A stretch of DNA of 24,537 bases from a virus, in IMG/VR virus record IMGVR_UViG_3300009001_000090, positions 1-24,537 of that record, one strand, 5' to 3'. Under the pieces are notes generated by a model. That model saw nothing but the letters and a program-made list of their open reading frames with translations. It did no database searches and was not told the DNA's origin. Numbering within the stretch: position 1 is the stretch's first letter; the number at the start of each line of letters is the position of its first letter. Shown piece after piece: positions 17,120 through 24,332 of this stretch. The position numbers and the translations under genes were made by a program.

Positions 17120-17491
17120 ATGGGAATTAAGGTGCAATACGTGGGTTCACGTTCCTACACCGAACTTTTGACGAAAGGGCAAAACATCGGCTTTGGCCGT
17201 GGCGAAATCCAAACCGTGAATGAATCGGTTGGTGCAATCGTCAAGGCTTTGGTTGATAATGGTTCGACCATGTGGCGGATCGTTGGCGAGGAAAAGTCCG
17301 TCCCTGAAAAGACTCAAGAGATGAAAGCCGTCGTTGAGCCTATGGTTGAAGAAGCGGCTGCTGAGGAATCTGTTGAGATGGATTACGAATCCATGACGAG
17401 AGCGCAACTCATGTCTTTGGCTAAGGAACGTGGAATCGCCACAAAAAACACCATGAAGAAATCCACTTTGGTTGATTTGTTGTCGGCATAG
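17120..17491 (+). CDS. Virion protein with C-terminal SAP/HeH-like helix-extension-helix
   Basis: The product is 123 residues from ATG 17120, with AGGTG (17108-17112) seven bases upstream; a TTG at 17105 is less likely. Residues 1-52 form a small beta-like domain (VQYVGSRSYTELLTKGQNIG, then FGRGEIQTVNESVGAIVKAL) of a kind seen in many phage head-module proteins with an attached SAP/Rho-N tail. An acidic Glu-rich linker follows. The last 35 residues (YESMTRAQLMSLAKERGIAT, then MKKSTLVDLL) fit the HeH/SAP/LEM-like fold. The general role, perhaps DNA or protein contact at the capsid, is not established. A second SAP-tailed protein is encoded at 23636. Confidence 0.8.
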   Translation: MGIKVQYVGSRSYTELLTKGQNIGFGRGEIQTVNESVGAIVKALVDNGSTMWRIVGEEKSVPEKTQEMKAVVEPMVEEAAAEESVEMDYESMTRAQLMSLAKERGIATKNTMKKSTLVDLLSA

Positions 17492-17504
17492 GTAGGTGTT
17501 CGAC

Positions 17505-18023
17505 ATGACCAACCAAGAGCAAGCAATTACCGATGGCGACTTCTATTTGAGTCGTTGCCGTGTTAATCGCCACGTTGTTTCAATTACGGCTGGCAATACC
17601 GCTACGGTTCGTCTAAACGGGAAAATCTCAAAGGTGATCATTGATGCCACCGATGCAGGTTATTTGATTGGTTCAGGCAACATTGGGCAATTTCAACTCT
17701 TCATGGACGTGGAAGATGGCGACGGCAGCGAATTGCCTTATTGCGACCAAATCACGGGACTGAATTATTCAGGATCGGGGTCAAATCAAGTTATCAGCCT
17801 TGAAGTTTCCCAAGGTGCAAACCAAGGAACTTCAAACACAAATAGCGGGATGCACTTCTCAGTCACCGCACCATCAACCGCCTCAAGCGGCGGCGGGACT
17901 CTTGACGAACCCGCATCGTGGAACGGCCTTGTTTGCGGCGAAGTTCGATTAACGCTTGATGTAGCCGCCCCCAATCTCCTTGACCCTACGAAATCATTCC
18001 GTGTGATTATCCTATTGGAATAG
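17505..18023 (+). CDS. Beta-rich virion protein, unrecognised
   Basis: The product is 172 residues from ATG 17505, with AGGTG (17494-17498) six bases upstream; a GTG at 17496 is an alternative. The sequence is dominated by short strands (HVVSITAGNTATVRLNGKIS, then KVIIDATDAGYLIGSG) and a Gly/Ser/Asn-rich loop, with a final LTLDVAAP...FRVIILLE strand pair. No motif identifies a family. Position among small beta-rich genes after the capsid suggests decoration, fibre or connector-associated function, unproven. Confidence 0.76.
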   Translation: MTNQEQAITDGDFYLSRCRVNRHVVSITAGNTATVRLNGKISKVIIDATDAGYLIGSGNIGQFQLFMDVEDGDGSELPYCDQITGLNYSGSGSNQVISLEVSQGANQGTSNTNSGMHFSVTAPSTASSGGGTLDEPASWNGLVCGEVRLTLDVAAPNLLDPTKSFRVIILLE

Positions 18024-18040
18024 GCAAATAGTTGGGGAAG

Positions 18041-18050
18041 GGATATAAAC
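18041..18050 (+). promoter_or_regulatory. Possible archaeal TATA box
   Basis: GGATATAAAC lies in a 49-base intergenic gap, centred about 27 bases before ATG 18073. It resembles archaeal TATA elements, but a Shine-Dalgarno (GAGGA) also precedes the gene, so a leaderless transcript is not required. Low confidence. Confidence 0.25.
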
Positions 18051-18072
18051 AACAACATAATGAGGAATTAAC

Positions 18073-18327
18073 ATGGCGATTACCTATGACCGACCAAACG
18101 TTTTTGGAACTCTTTACGTCCAGTCTGGCGAATACTCAGGAGAGAGCGCAGATTTTGACATTGACCTCTCGATGCTTGGTGAGATTTATTCAATCACCAT
18201 CACCCCAACCTCCGCTTCATTCCCAACCGCAGCCGCAGCCGCAGTTGCCAACGGAACAACCGCAAAAGTGGACTTTGCCACCGCAGGTGCGGCAGGTCGC
18301 TTCTTGGTGATCGGCACACGTGCATGA
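18073..18327 (+). CDS. Small Ala/Thr-rich beta protein, decoration candidate
   Basis: The product is 84 residues with a GAGGA ribosome-binding site nine bases upstream. The sequence has an N-terminal strand-rich part (DFDIDLSMLGEIYSITITPT) and an Ala-rich C-terminal half ending FLVIGTRA. No domain is recognised. It is one of three small beta-rich products between the capsid and connector genes. High-copy decoration is plausible from composition only. Confidence 0.74.
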   Translation: MAITYDRPNVFGTLYVQSGEYSGESADFDIDLSMLGEIYSITITPTSASFPTAAAAAVANGTTAKVDFATAGAAGRFLVIGTRA

Positions 18328-18340
18328 GGGGGGAATCCCC

Positions 18341-18655
18341 ATGCCACGATTTGAAGTCCAAGACATTGACCTTGAAACGTCATTGGAAATCAAAAAACGT
18401 CGCAACACACGTATGTTTGAACTCATGACCTCGCAGGGGTCAATCGCTGAGGATCAATCCCCATTTAGCCAGAATAACATGGCTAAGGCCCAATCCCGTT
18501 TTGTGAAGATCAATAAGAGTCAAGCGCAAGACATTCAAAACATCGGCTCAGGAACACGTTGCATGGCGTGTGGGCTACTCCACTTTTGTTGGACGCCTGA
18601 ATGTGCCGTATGTGGAGAAGCAATGCACTTCAATTTAGGAGGACACCACCAATGA
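18341..18655 (+). CDS. Small zinc-ribbon protein
   Basis: The product is 104 residues from ATG 18341, with a six-G Shine-Dalgarno at 18328-18333; the longer GTG at 18320 overlaps the previous gene. The N-terminus is charged and helical. The C-terminus carries a zinc ribbon with C74, C77, C88 and C91 (CMACG...CAVCG); C83 is an extra Cys. It ends with HFNLGGHHQ. Zinc ribbons of this type bind nucleic acid or stabilise small proteins; the role is unknown. It overlaps the next start. Confidence 0.78.
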   Translation: MPRFEVQDIDLETSLEIKKRRNTRMFELMTSQGSIAEDQSPFSQNNMAKAQSRFVKINKSQAQDIQNIGSGTRCMACGLLHFCWTPECAVCGEAMHFNLGGHHQ

Positions 18656-18873
18656 CGGTTATCAAACATAAGCCAAAAGAAGAAAAAACGTTCAACAAAG
18701 CATGGGACGATCTCATCAAGTTTGGGGATTGCCCCATCTGTCATGGCGACCCAATGCGTTGCCCTGAATCGGACAAGCCAGCATCGGCGTGTAGCCGTCG
18801 CAGGAACGCAATGAAGCACAGTCGAGGAAGTGTCGCACGTCGCAAAGGAAGCGGAATGTTCCCACGTGAATGA
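18652..18873 (+). CDS. Small basic Cys-rich protein
   Basis: The product is 73 residues starting at ATG 18652, inside an ATGA overlap and preceded by AGGAGG. A longer frame beginning at 18601 would lie within the previous gene and is rejected. Residues 27-47 hold C27, C30, C37 and C47 (CPICHGDPMRC, then C), a probable zinc site. The C-terminal 25 residues are strongly basic (SRRRNAMKHSRGSVARRKGS). Nucleic-acid contact is plausible. No family is recognised. Confidence 0.75.
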   Translation: MTVIKHKPKEEKTFNKAWDDLIKFGDCPICHGDPMRCPESDKPASACSRRRNAMKHSRGSVARRKGSGMFPRE

Positions 18874-18886
18874 GGGGGAATAACCA

Positions 18887-20713
18887 TTGCCGCAAATCTT
18901 CAACCCAGGACATAGGCCAAGTGCGCCATTATACCCAGATGAACTGGTGTATTGTTCTGTTGATGATGTGGCGAACTTTCTTCAATTGCCCCTACCAGAC
19001 CCCATCTTGCTTGCCGATGATTCATCAATTGATGGAAGCGATTTGAAATTGCCGATTTCAGGTGCAAATTACCGTCGTTGGAAAATTGAAGCCGACACGT
19101 CAATTACAGTCTATGATAACTCAGACGCCTTGGGGAAAACCTACACGGTTTCAAGCGTTGAAAGTGCGGGAAGCGGCAACGTGAACATCGTGGTTCCTGT
19201 TATTGGGGCGGAGTCCTTCACCACCGCCGATAGCGCACAAATCCAAATCAATTCAGCGTTCACCAACTCCAAAGAGCGTGGCTTGACCAAATCACAGGTT
19301 GAAACGCTCATCCTTGAGAAGCAGGACTACATAGACACGGTTTGCCGTATGGCGTGGCGACCATATCTCGTTTCGGAGGAATACCAGAACTTTACCACGT
19401 TTAAGCCGTATCGTCGTCGGTATTACACGGATTACGTGGGGGCGGTCTATTTGAGGAACAGATCGGTGCAACGTATTCTTCGATTGAGCGTATGGCAGGG
19501 GGACAAATACCGTGAACTTGGCTCATCAAATGTGCAGATGGAGATTGCGAAGCCACATGACCTTGATTCGGAGTCAATTTTCATTTGCCCTGGTGTTGCA
19601 TATCAAGCAACGTTGGCTCAAGGGACGGCTTCAAATCAATGGGATGGGCGTTTTGGGGCGAAAACCATTGCTGAACAGATTGCGAACTTAATCAACAAAG
19701 ACACGGCGACGGGGAAGGCTGCGGTGTCTTTTGGGAACTTGCAGGAGAACGGTAAAACGTTGAACGTGAGCGACGAGATTTTGGCGACTTCAAATAGCGA
19801 CGAGGGGGACGGAATCGTTTTTCTTTCGTCTATGCGTTCCACGGAGGAAGGGGTTGATACCACCGTTGCCGTGACAAATCCAGACGCAATGGTGCTATCC
19901 GAAGGAACTTTGATTACGGGAACAATCGCCACCGTTGCGGGAGAAGTCGCCACATTGTCAATCACCGATGGAGGAACGGGGTATTCCGATGGAAGCAACA
20001 TCAATACAACCACCACAGGTGAAGGAACAGGGCTTCGAGTCAATATCTCCACCACGGCGGGTGTCATAACTGGCTTGACAATACAACATGCTGGCGAGGA
20101 CTACCACACAGGCGATACCGTCACGGTGACTGGTGGCGGTGGCGACGCCACTTTGACGATTGAAACGATTGGTGATGCAACCCATTTTCACACAAAAACA
20201 ACTGATACGGGTTGGAGTGATGCGCCAGCATTGTTCTATTATACCAAAGGAGGGACAACTTATGTTGCCCGTTGTTCCCACGCTGGATCGGATTATCAGT
20301 TCAACATTGATGAAGAGTTGGTCGCTGGATTTGCGAGCAACTTAGCCGTTGATGATGAAATCAAACAGACTCGTTTCAAAACCGATGTGATCGACGAGGC
20401 TCGCCAAAAGGATTGGTGGTCAATGGAGGATAACGGGGCAATCATGTTCAACAACCAATACCCCTTCTATGAGAATCATTCATTGAAGGTGTCCTACATC
20501 TATGGCGAGCGTTATTTGGACAAGGTGATTAAAGAGGCTTGCATCAAATTGGTTTGCATGGACATTTATCTCACCGATGATTACACGGTGCTTTTCCCAG
20601 AAGGAACAAGCAACATTGACCTCAATTCAAAGGTGCAAAAGTTGGATGAAGAAGTGAAGCGTATGCTTATCCCATATCAAGAATCCATCATCGTTGCAGG
20701 GATGGGTGGTTGA
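18887..20713 (+). CDS. Head-tail connector/adaptor with inserted Gly-rich repeat domain
   Basis: The product is 608 residues starting at TTG 18887, with GAGGGGG eight bases upstream; no nearby in-frame ATG exists, and the leader resembles that of the 18341 gene. The N-terminal segment (YCSVDDVANFLQLPLPDP), a helix (DYIDTVCRMAWRPY) with VGAVYLRNRSVQRILRLSVW, and the C-terminal helices (DKVIKEACIKLVCMDIYLTD) resemble gp6-like head-tail adaptors, which seal the portal after packaging. Such proteins are usually 100-250 residues. The excess is explained by beta-rich insertions, including residues of about 355-430 with GGTGYSDGS and a second GEDYHTGDTVTVTGGGGDA. This repeat type is common in marine phage virion proteins. 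Adaptor identity is moderately certain. Confidence 0.78.
   Translation: MPQIFNPGHRPSAPLYPDELVYCSVDDVANFLQLPLPDPILLADDSSIDGSDLKLPISGANYRRWKIEADTSITVYDNSDALGKTYTVSSVESAGSGNVNIVVPVIGAESFTTADSAQIQINSAFTNSKERGLTKSQVETLILEKQDYIDTVCRMAWRPYLVSEEYQNFTTFKPYRRRYYTDYVGAVYLRNRSVQRILRLSVWQGDKYRELGSSNVQMEIAKPHDLDSESIFICPGVAYQATLAQGTASNQWDGRFGAKTIAEQIANLINKDTATGKAAVSFGNLQENGKTLNVSDEILATSNSDEGDGIVFLSSMRSTEEGVDTTVAVTNPDAMVLSEGTLITGTIATVAGEVATLSITDGGTGYSDGSNINTTTTGEGTGLRVNISTTAGVITGLTIQHAGEDYHTGDTVTVTGGGGDATLTIETIGDATHFHTKTTDTGWSDAPALFYYTKGGTTYVARCSHAGSDYQFNIDEELVAGFASNLAVDDEIKQTRFKTDVIDEARQKDWWSMEDNGAIMFNNQYPFYENHSLKVSYIYGERYLDKVIKEACIKLVCMDIYLTDDYTVLFPEGTSNIDLNSKVQKLDEEVKRMLIPYQESIIVAGMGG
19949..20170 (+). 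repeat. GGxGYxxGD-type Gly-rich protein repeat (two units)
   Basis: In the connector gene, two related units appear about 30 residues apart: DGGTGYSDGSNINTTTTGEG and HAGEDYHTGDTVTVTGGGG. They follow the pattern G-x-G/D-Y-x-x-G-D seen in many marine phage structural proteins as beta-rich decorations. Confidence 0.7.
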
Positions 20714-20983
20714 ATGCTTTTCATCTTCATGGAGATGTATTGTAAGGAACTGGCTAAGGCATACAAAGACCTTGCGAAATCCACCGAAGCAGCCATCAAA
20801 GGCGAGTCGAATTATCAAAAACAACTCAAGGATCGGGAAGAGGCTTTGTCGGAAATTGACGGAATCCCTATGACTGATGAAGAAATAGAGGCGAATGTGG
20901 CGATACAGGCGCAATCAAGCCCATACCGCCGAAAGGTTAGCAATGATGCTCAACGTGTTTTGAAGGTGATGAAGGATGGCTAA
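20714..20983 (+). CDS. Small helical protein of the neck region
   Basis: The product is 89 residues starting one codon boundary after the connector stop. A later in-frame ATG at 20729 is an alternative start. The sequence is highly charged and helical (KELAKAYKDLAKSTEAAIKG, then QKQLKDREEALSEIDGI). No family is recognised. It overlaps the next gene by 8 bases. A neck or tail-completion role is inferred from position. Confidence 0.72.
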   Translation: MLFIFMEMYCKELAKAYKDLAKSTEAAIKGESNYQKQLKDREEALSEIDGIPMTDEEIEANVAIQAQSSPYRRKVSNDAQRVLKVMKDG

Positions 20984-21413
20984 GGATGCCCTTCTCGCCA
21001 TTCGGGATCTTCTTGATTCAAATTGGAATGTTTCGCCCAAGCCATCAATCGAGGACATTACGGTTCTGGACAAAGGAGAGGGGAAGCGAGGTCGCCTTCA
21101 AGACCATGATGTGATTCGTATTTTTGAAACGGCACATAACGAGGCTCAACCAGAACTGTTGTTTGATTTTGTGAATATCAACGTCAATCTAACCATTGAC
21201 ATTCGGACCGTAAAGAGCCGTGAGCGACTATCCGCATTGCGTGATGAGGTTCGGCGCATCATTCATAAGCATAGAAAGGGCAACAATAACGACTTTGACA
21301 GGGTTATATTCAAGACGAGAACGGATTTGTCGGACCGTAGCAAGAGGTTCTTCCGTTATACCATGCAATGCGAAGTTGCGATTTTTGCCGATGCGTTAGA
21401 AACGATTACATGA
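20976..21413 (+). CDS. Probable tail terminator / tail-completion protein
   Basis: The product is 145 residues, a size typical of tail terminators. It begins with a helix (KDALLAIRDLLDSNW), then strands and a helix (SRERLSALRDEVRRIIHKHR), then FFRYTMQCEVAIF, in the order alpha-beta-alpha-beta seen in tail terminator/neck proteins of siphoviruses. It lies between the connector and the tail tube gene, the expected place. The assignment is from pattern and synteny, not from a specific motif. Confidence 0.75.
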   Translation: MAKDALLAIRDLLDSNWNVSPKPSIEDITVLDKGEGKRGRLQDHDVIRIFETAHNEAQPELLFDFVNINVNLTIDIRTVKSRERLSALRDEVRRIIHKHRKGNNNDFDRVIFKTRTDLSDRSKRFFRYTMQCEVAIFADALETIT

Positions 21414-21423
21414 GGAATGAAAC

Positions 21424-23595
21424 ATGGTTGGAACGATTTACAAGGGCGACGTAGCCGAGGTGTCATGGGGCAAAGAAACAGGCTTGATGGCTCAAGGAAC
21501 AGGTTCAGCAACGGGTTGGGCGCACACCTCCACGTCAGGAAACACCAGCGTTCTCACCATTGGAACTGGCGTTTATTGGCACACAGGATCGGGAACTGAT
21601 GTTGAAATGCCCGACAACGCATTGGTTGGTTGCATCCTTCGCATCACAGGCGGGGGCAGTTTTACCGCCGACGACTACGCATCAACTCGACGCACATATT
21701 ATGTCATTGCGAATGACACTACGGCAGGAACAATCACCGTTCAACCAGCATTGGCTACGGGTGCATCAACAAATGGTGCAACAACCGACATTTTGGTGCT
21801 TGACACCAACCGTTGCCCAACCTTTGAATCAGCCATGACTGATGCAGCACAACAGGTCAAGACCGATCAGTTCTTTGGACTTCTTGACAACTTCTCCCTC
21901 CCTGAGCCTGAAATCACGGTTCAAAAGCAACACATCGTCGGCATGGGTCGTGATGTGAACGTCCTCACAAGTGGCAAAGAAACCCTTGCTGGCGGTTCTT
22001 TCACCCTCAATGCTCACACCCTGCGCTGGATGAAATATGCGCTTGGAGGCCACGTGGCAAAGAGCAAAGGGGAGTTCTTGACTGTCGCAACTGGTCCAGC
22101 ACCAACCGATAGTGAACTGCCTTTGAACATTGCTGCCGCAACTGCAACGTATCAAATCCAGCAATACCAAACAACCGATGCCGATTCATTGACGGCGGTT
22201 TCAACCAGCAGTTTGACAGGACTTAGCAACGTTGTTGTTGGAGATCATGCTTTGTTGGGCGACAAAGCCATTGTTGATACAGGAACGGACATCACCGTGA
22301 CAAACCTCGCAACTTCACATGCCGTGACGGATTCAACCAACGGGGGTTTGTTCAAAACCCTACACCTCACGACTGGCGAAGTTTTGCTTGGTTCTTTCAC
22401 CAGCATTTCTTCCAATACCCTTAGCGGTTGCGCCGACATTGACACGGACGCTTTGGAAGAAGCACAAAAGGCTGGTGCGGTGGTTTATTTGCTTGCCCCG
22501 ATTGCGGCAGCAATCGCTCGACGTGATGTTCGGGTGAACCTTGGCTCAACAATTGCAGCAAAGTTCACGGCTGGCGATTATATCCAACTCTTGGACAAAG
22601 ACACCCATTCAATCCCAGGTCAAGACGACACCCTCCCAACGGTGTTCAAGAATGAAATCCGCAGGGTCATTGCCGTTGATGGTGCTTACGTCTATGTTGA
22701 AGAACCATTTTTCTTTGCACATTCGGTTGGATCGGTGGGAGTTGAACGCCTCCAATATGCCTCCGACGATTCAAGGGGTAGCCCTAACATTGTTTCATCG
22801 TCAAGGGAACTTCAATTTGGCGTTGAACACACCCTGTTTGGCGACACTTCGCTTCCAACGTTCATGATTGAGCAATCATTCCGCAGGGACAATGCAACCC
22901 CTGGGACTGAACAGTTGCTACGTCTTTACAATGGATGCAAGGTCGGCAGCATGTCCTTCTCAGCAAACACCGAAGGCGAAGTCAAGTTGCAGGTTGATTA
23001 TGAGGGTGGCCGACACTACACCGATACGGCAGGTGCGTTCACCCCCCATCGTATGTTTGAGAACACGGCAAACACCGCAATTAACCGTAAGGTATCAGGA
23101 ATCGCCGTCAATGGCGAGAAACCGTATTTGTTCCAAGACCTATCCTTTGAGGTATTTGGGCGGCCTGTGTTGCGAGCAACCCAAATTGAGTTCTCAATCA
23201 ACAACTCCAACCAAGCACGACACTTCATCCGTGGTTATGAGGGCAACGTGACTGATTCGGATCAAGTTCAGTTGGCTGGTGTTCAAATGCCCCTCGACAT
23301 TACCGAGGCGCAGCGAGAATACACCTTCTCCTTTAGTGCAATGATTGAGGACGACCAACTGTGGGAACAGATTCGAACCCGCAAGCATCATCAAAACACA
23401 AATGACATCACCTTGACCATGAAGAAGCGTGGAAGCAATAGCACACGTGAAAACGCCACAATCACCATTGAGGACTACACGATCACCAAGGCCGACCATC
23501 AAATCCCCGACGACAAAGGGGCGGTCATTGTTCAGGTTGAATTGGTTGTTCGCCATCTCAAGGTTGTTGAGAACTCCGTTTATTTCACGCTTTGA
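21424..23595 (+). CDS. Major tail tube protein, enlarged by insertions
   Basis: The product is 723 residues with a GAGGA ribbon site 9 bases upstream. Tube proteins form the stacked rings of the tail; the usual length is 150-350 residues. Tube-like features are an N-terminal strand segment, VQKQHIVGMGRDVNVLTSGK then GGSFTLNAHTLRWMKYALGG (the typical GxxxxxGSFTLxxxxxxxL pattern), and a C-terminal beta-rich part with FSANTEGEVKLQVDYEGGRH, LSFEVFGRPVLRATQIEFSI and NATITIEDYTITKADHQI. The middle (about residues 220-440) holds Thr/Ser/Asp-rich beta repeats likely to be surface insertions. Codons lean to C-ending forms. Position after the terminator and before the chaperone supports this. Confidence 0.85.
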   Translation: MVGTIYKGDVAEVSWGKETGLMAQGTGSATGWAHTSTSGNTSVLTIGTGVYWHTGSGTDVEMPDNALVGCILRITGGGSFTADDYASTRRTYYVIANDTTAGTITVQPALATGASTNGATTDILVLDTNRCPTFESAMTDAAQQVKTDQFFGLLDNFSLPEPEITVQKQHIVGMGRDVNVLTSGKETLAGGSFTLNAHTLRWMKYALGGHVAKSKGEFLTVATGPAPTDSELPLNIAAATATYQIQQYQTTDADSLTAVSTSSLTGLSNVVVGDHALLGDKAIVDTGTDITVTNLATSHAVTDSTNGGLFKTLHLTTGEVLLGSFTSISSNTLSGCADIDTDALEEAQKAGAVVYLLAPIAAAIARRDVRVNLGSTIAAKFTAGDYIQLLDKDTHSIPGQDDTLPTVFKNEIRRVIAVDGAYVYVEEPFFFAHSVGSVGVERLQYASDDSRGSPNIVSSSRELQFGVEHTLFGDTSLPTFMIEQSFRRDNATPGTEQLLRLYNGCKVGSMSFSANTEGEVKLQVDYEGGRHYTDTAGAFTPHRMFENTANTAINRKVSGIAVNGEKPYLFQDLSFEVFGRPVLRATQIEFSINNSNQARHFIRGYEGNVTDSDQVQLAGVQMPLDITEAQREYTFSFSAMIEDDQLWEQIRTRKHHQNTNDITLTMKKRGSNSTRENATITIEDYTITKADHQIPDDKGAVIVQVELVVRHLKVVENSVYFTL

Positions 23596-23635
23596 TGATG
23601 AGGCTTTAAGACAAAAGAACGCAACGGTGATTTTA

Positions 23636-23989
23636 ATGCGATTGACGGGAACTGTGAATGTTGATGGAAAGCGTGTGCCTTTGGATTGGAGAATTGATGG
23701 GGTTTCGGTGAAGGCTGGCCCTGGTCTTTCAGCAGATGATGTGCGAGTTCATACCTCGCTACCCAATTTGGCTAAAGCCATGCCTGGTGAACCAGCACCA
23801 GTTGAAGAAGTCGTTTCACACCGCTATGACGCCATGACTGTCACCGATCTCCGTGTTGAACTTGAACGTCGAGGATTGCCTGTTTCTGGGCGTAAAGACG
23901 AATTGATTCAACTTTTGCTTGAATCGGACTCCATCGAGGAAGATGTTGAAGAAGAATCCGAAGAAGGAGATGAAGAGGTTGTCGAATAA
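23636..23989 (+). CDS. SAP-domain protein beside the tail genes
   Basis: The product is 117 residues from ATG 23636, with GGTGAT at 23626-23631 four bases upstream. A longer frame from 23429 would overlap the tail tube gene and is rejected. The N-terminal 40 residues are strand-rich (MRLTGTVNVDGKRVPLDWRI). Residues of about 62-93 form a SAP domain (YDAMTVTDLRVELERRGLPV, then SGRKDELIQLLLES), a helix-extension-helix DNA-contact motif. The tail is very acidic (EEDVEEESEEGDEEVVE). It is the second SAP-like protein in the window. Its role in the tail region is unknown. Confidence 0.8.
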   Translation: MRLTGTVNVDGKRVPLDWRIDGVSVKAGPGLSADDVRVHTSLPNLAKAMPGEPAPVEEVVSHRYDAMTVTDLRVELERRGLPVSGRKDELIQLLLESDSIEEDVEEESEEGDEEVVE

Positions 23990-24332
23990 TCCATTCGTCC
24001 TCAGCAACACCCCCCAACGACACGAACTGGAAACACCAGTTGGGAAATTGGTTGTGTTTGTGAAGCCCCTTTCGTGGGTTGAGCAGCAAGAAGCCATGTC
24101 GCAATTCGTTTCATTCAAGACTGGTGCTGATGGTGAAGTCGCACCCAACATTGACCTTGGCGGCTATTGGCGATACGTCCTCACCAATTGCATTGTCAAG
24201 ACGGAACCCCAACTCAGCAAGAACGATCTGCTCAATTTGACCCCAGAAGTGGGTGATGCAGTTCGAACTGTTCTCCCAGACTTGAATGAAATCATCGGTC
24301 AATTTGCTGGTGGTGCAACCCCTTTGGGCTAA
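23979..24332 (+). CDS. Tail assembly chaperone, short form (gpG-like)
   Basis: The product is 117 residues from TTG 23979, which has GGAG nine bases upstream; ATGs at 23970 and 23943 are alternatives with the ribosome-binding site too close. The size and pattern (LETPVGKLVVFVKPLSWVEQ, QFVSFKTGADGEVAPNIDLG, GDAVRTVLPDLNEIIGQF) fit tail assembly chaperones located just after the tube gene and before the tape measure gene. It ends with a slippery site and a stop, so a longer form is expected by -1 frameshifting. Chaperones coat the tape measure during tail building and are absent from the virion. Confidence comes from position plus the frameshift signal. Confidence 0.82.
   Translation: MSNNPFVLSNTPQRHELETPVGKLVVFVKPLSWVEQQEAMSQFVSFKTGADGEVAPNIDLGGYWRYVLTNCIVKTEPQLSKNDLLNLTPEVGDAVRTVLPDLNEIIGQFAGGATPLG
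24320..24326 (+). promoter_or_regulatory. Programmed -1 frameshift slippery heptamer CCCTTTG
   Basis: The zero-frame codons CCT TTG lie at 24321-24326 and the stop at 24330-24332. The heptamer C CCT TTG matches the X XXY YYZ rule exactly, and re-pairing one base back opens a frame that stays open to the window end. A stem of GGTCTT with AAGATC lies about 25-45 bases downstream and could act as stimulator, though it is weak. Confidence 0.8.

Noticed and set aside
23429-23635. Longer N-terminal extension of the SAP protein
   Set aside because: It runs inside the tail tube gene in another frame; GGTGAT before 23636 marks the real start.
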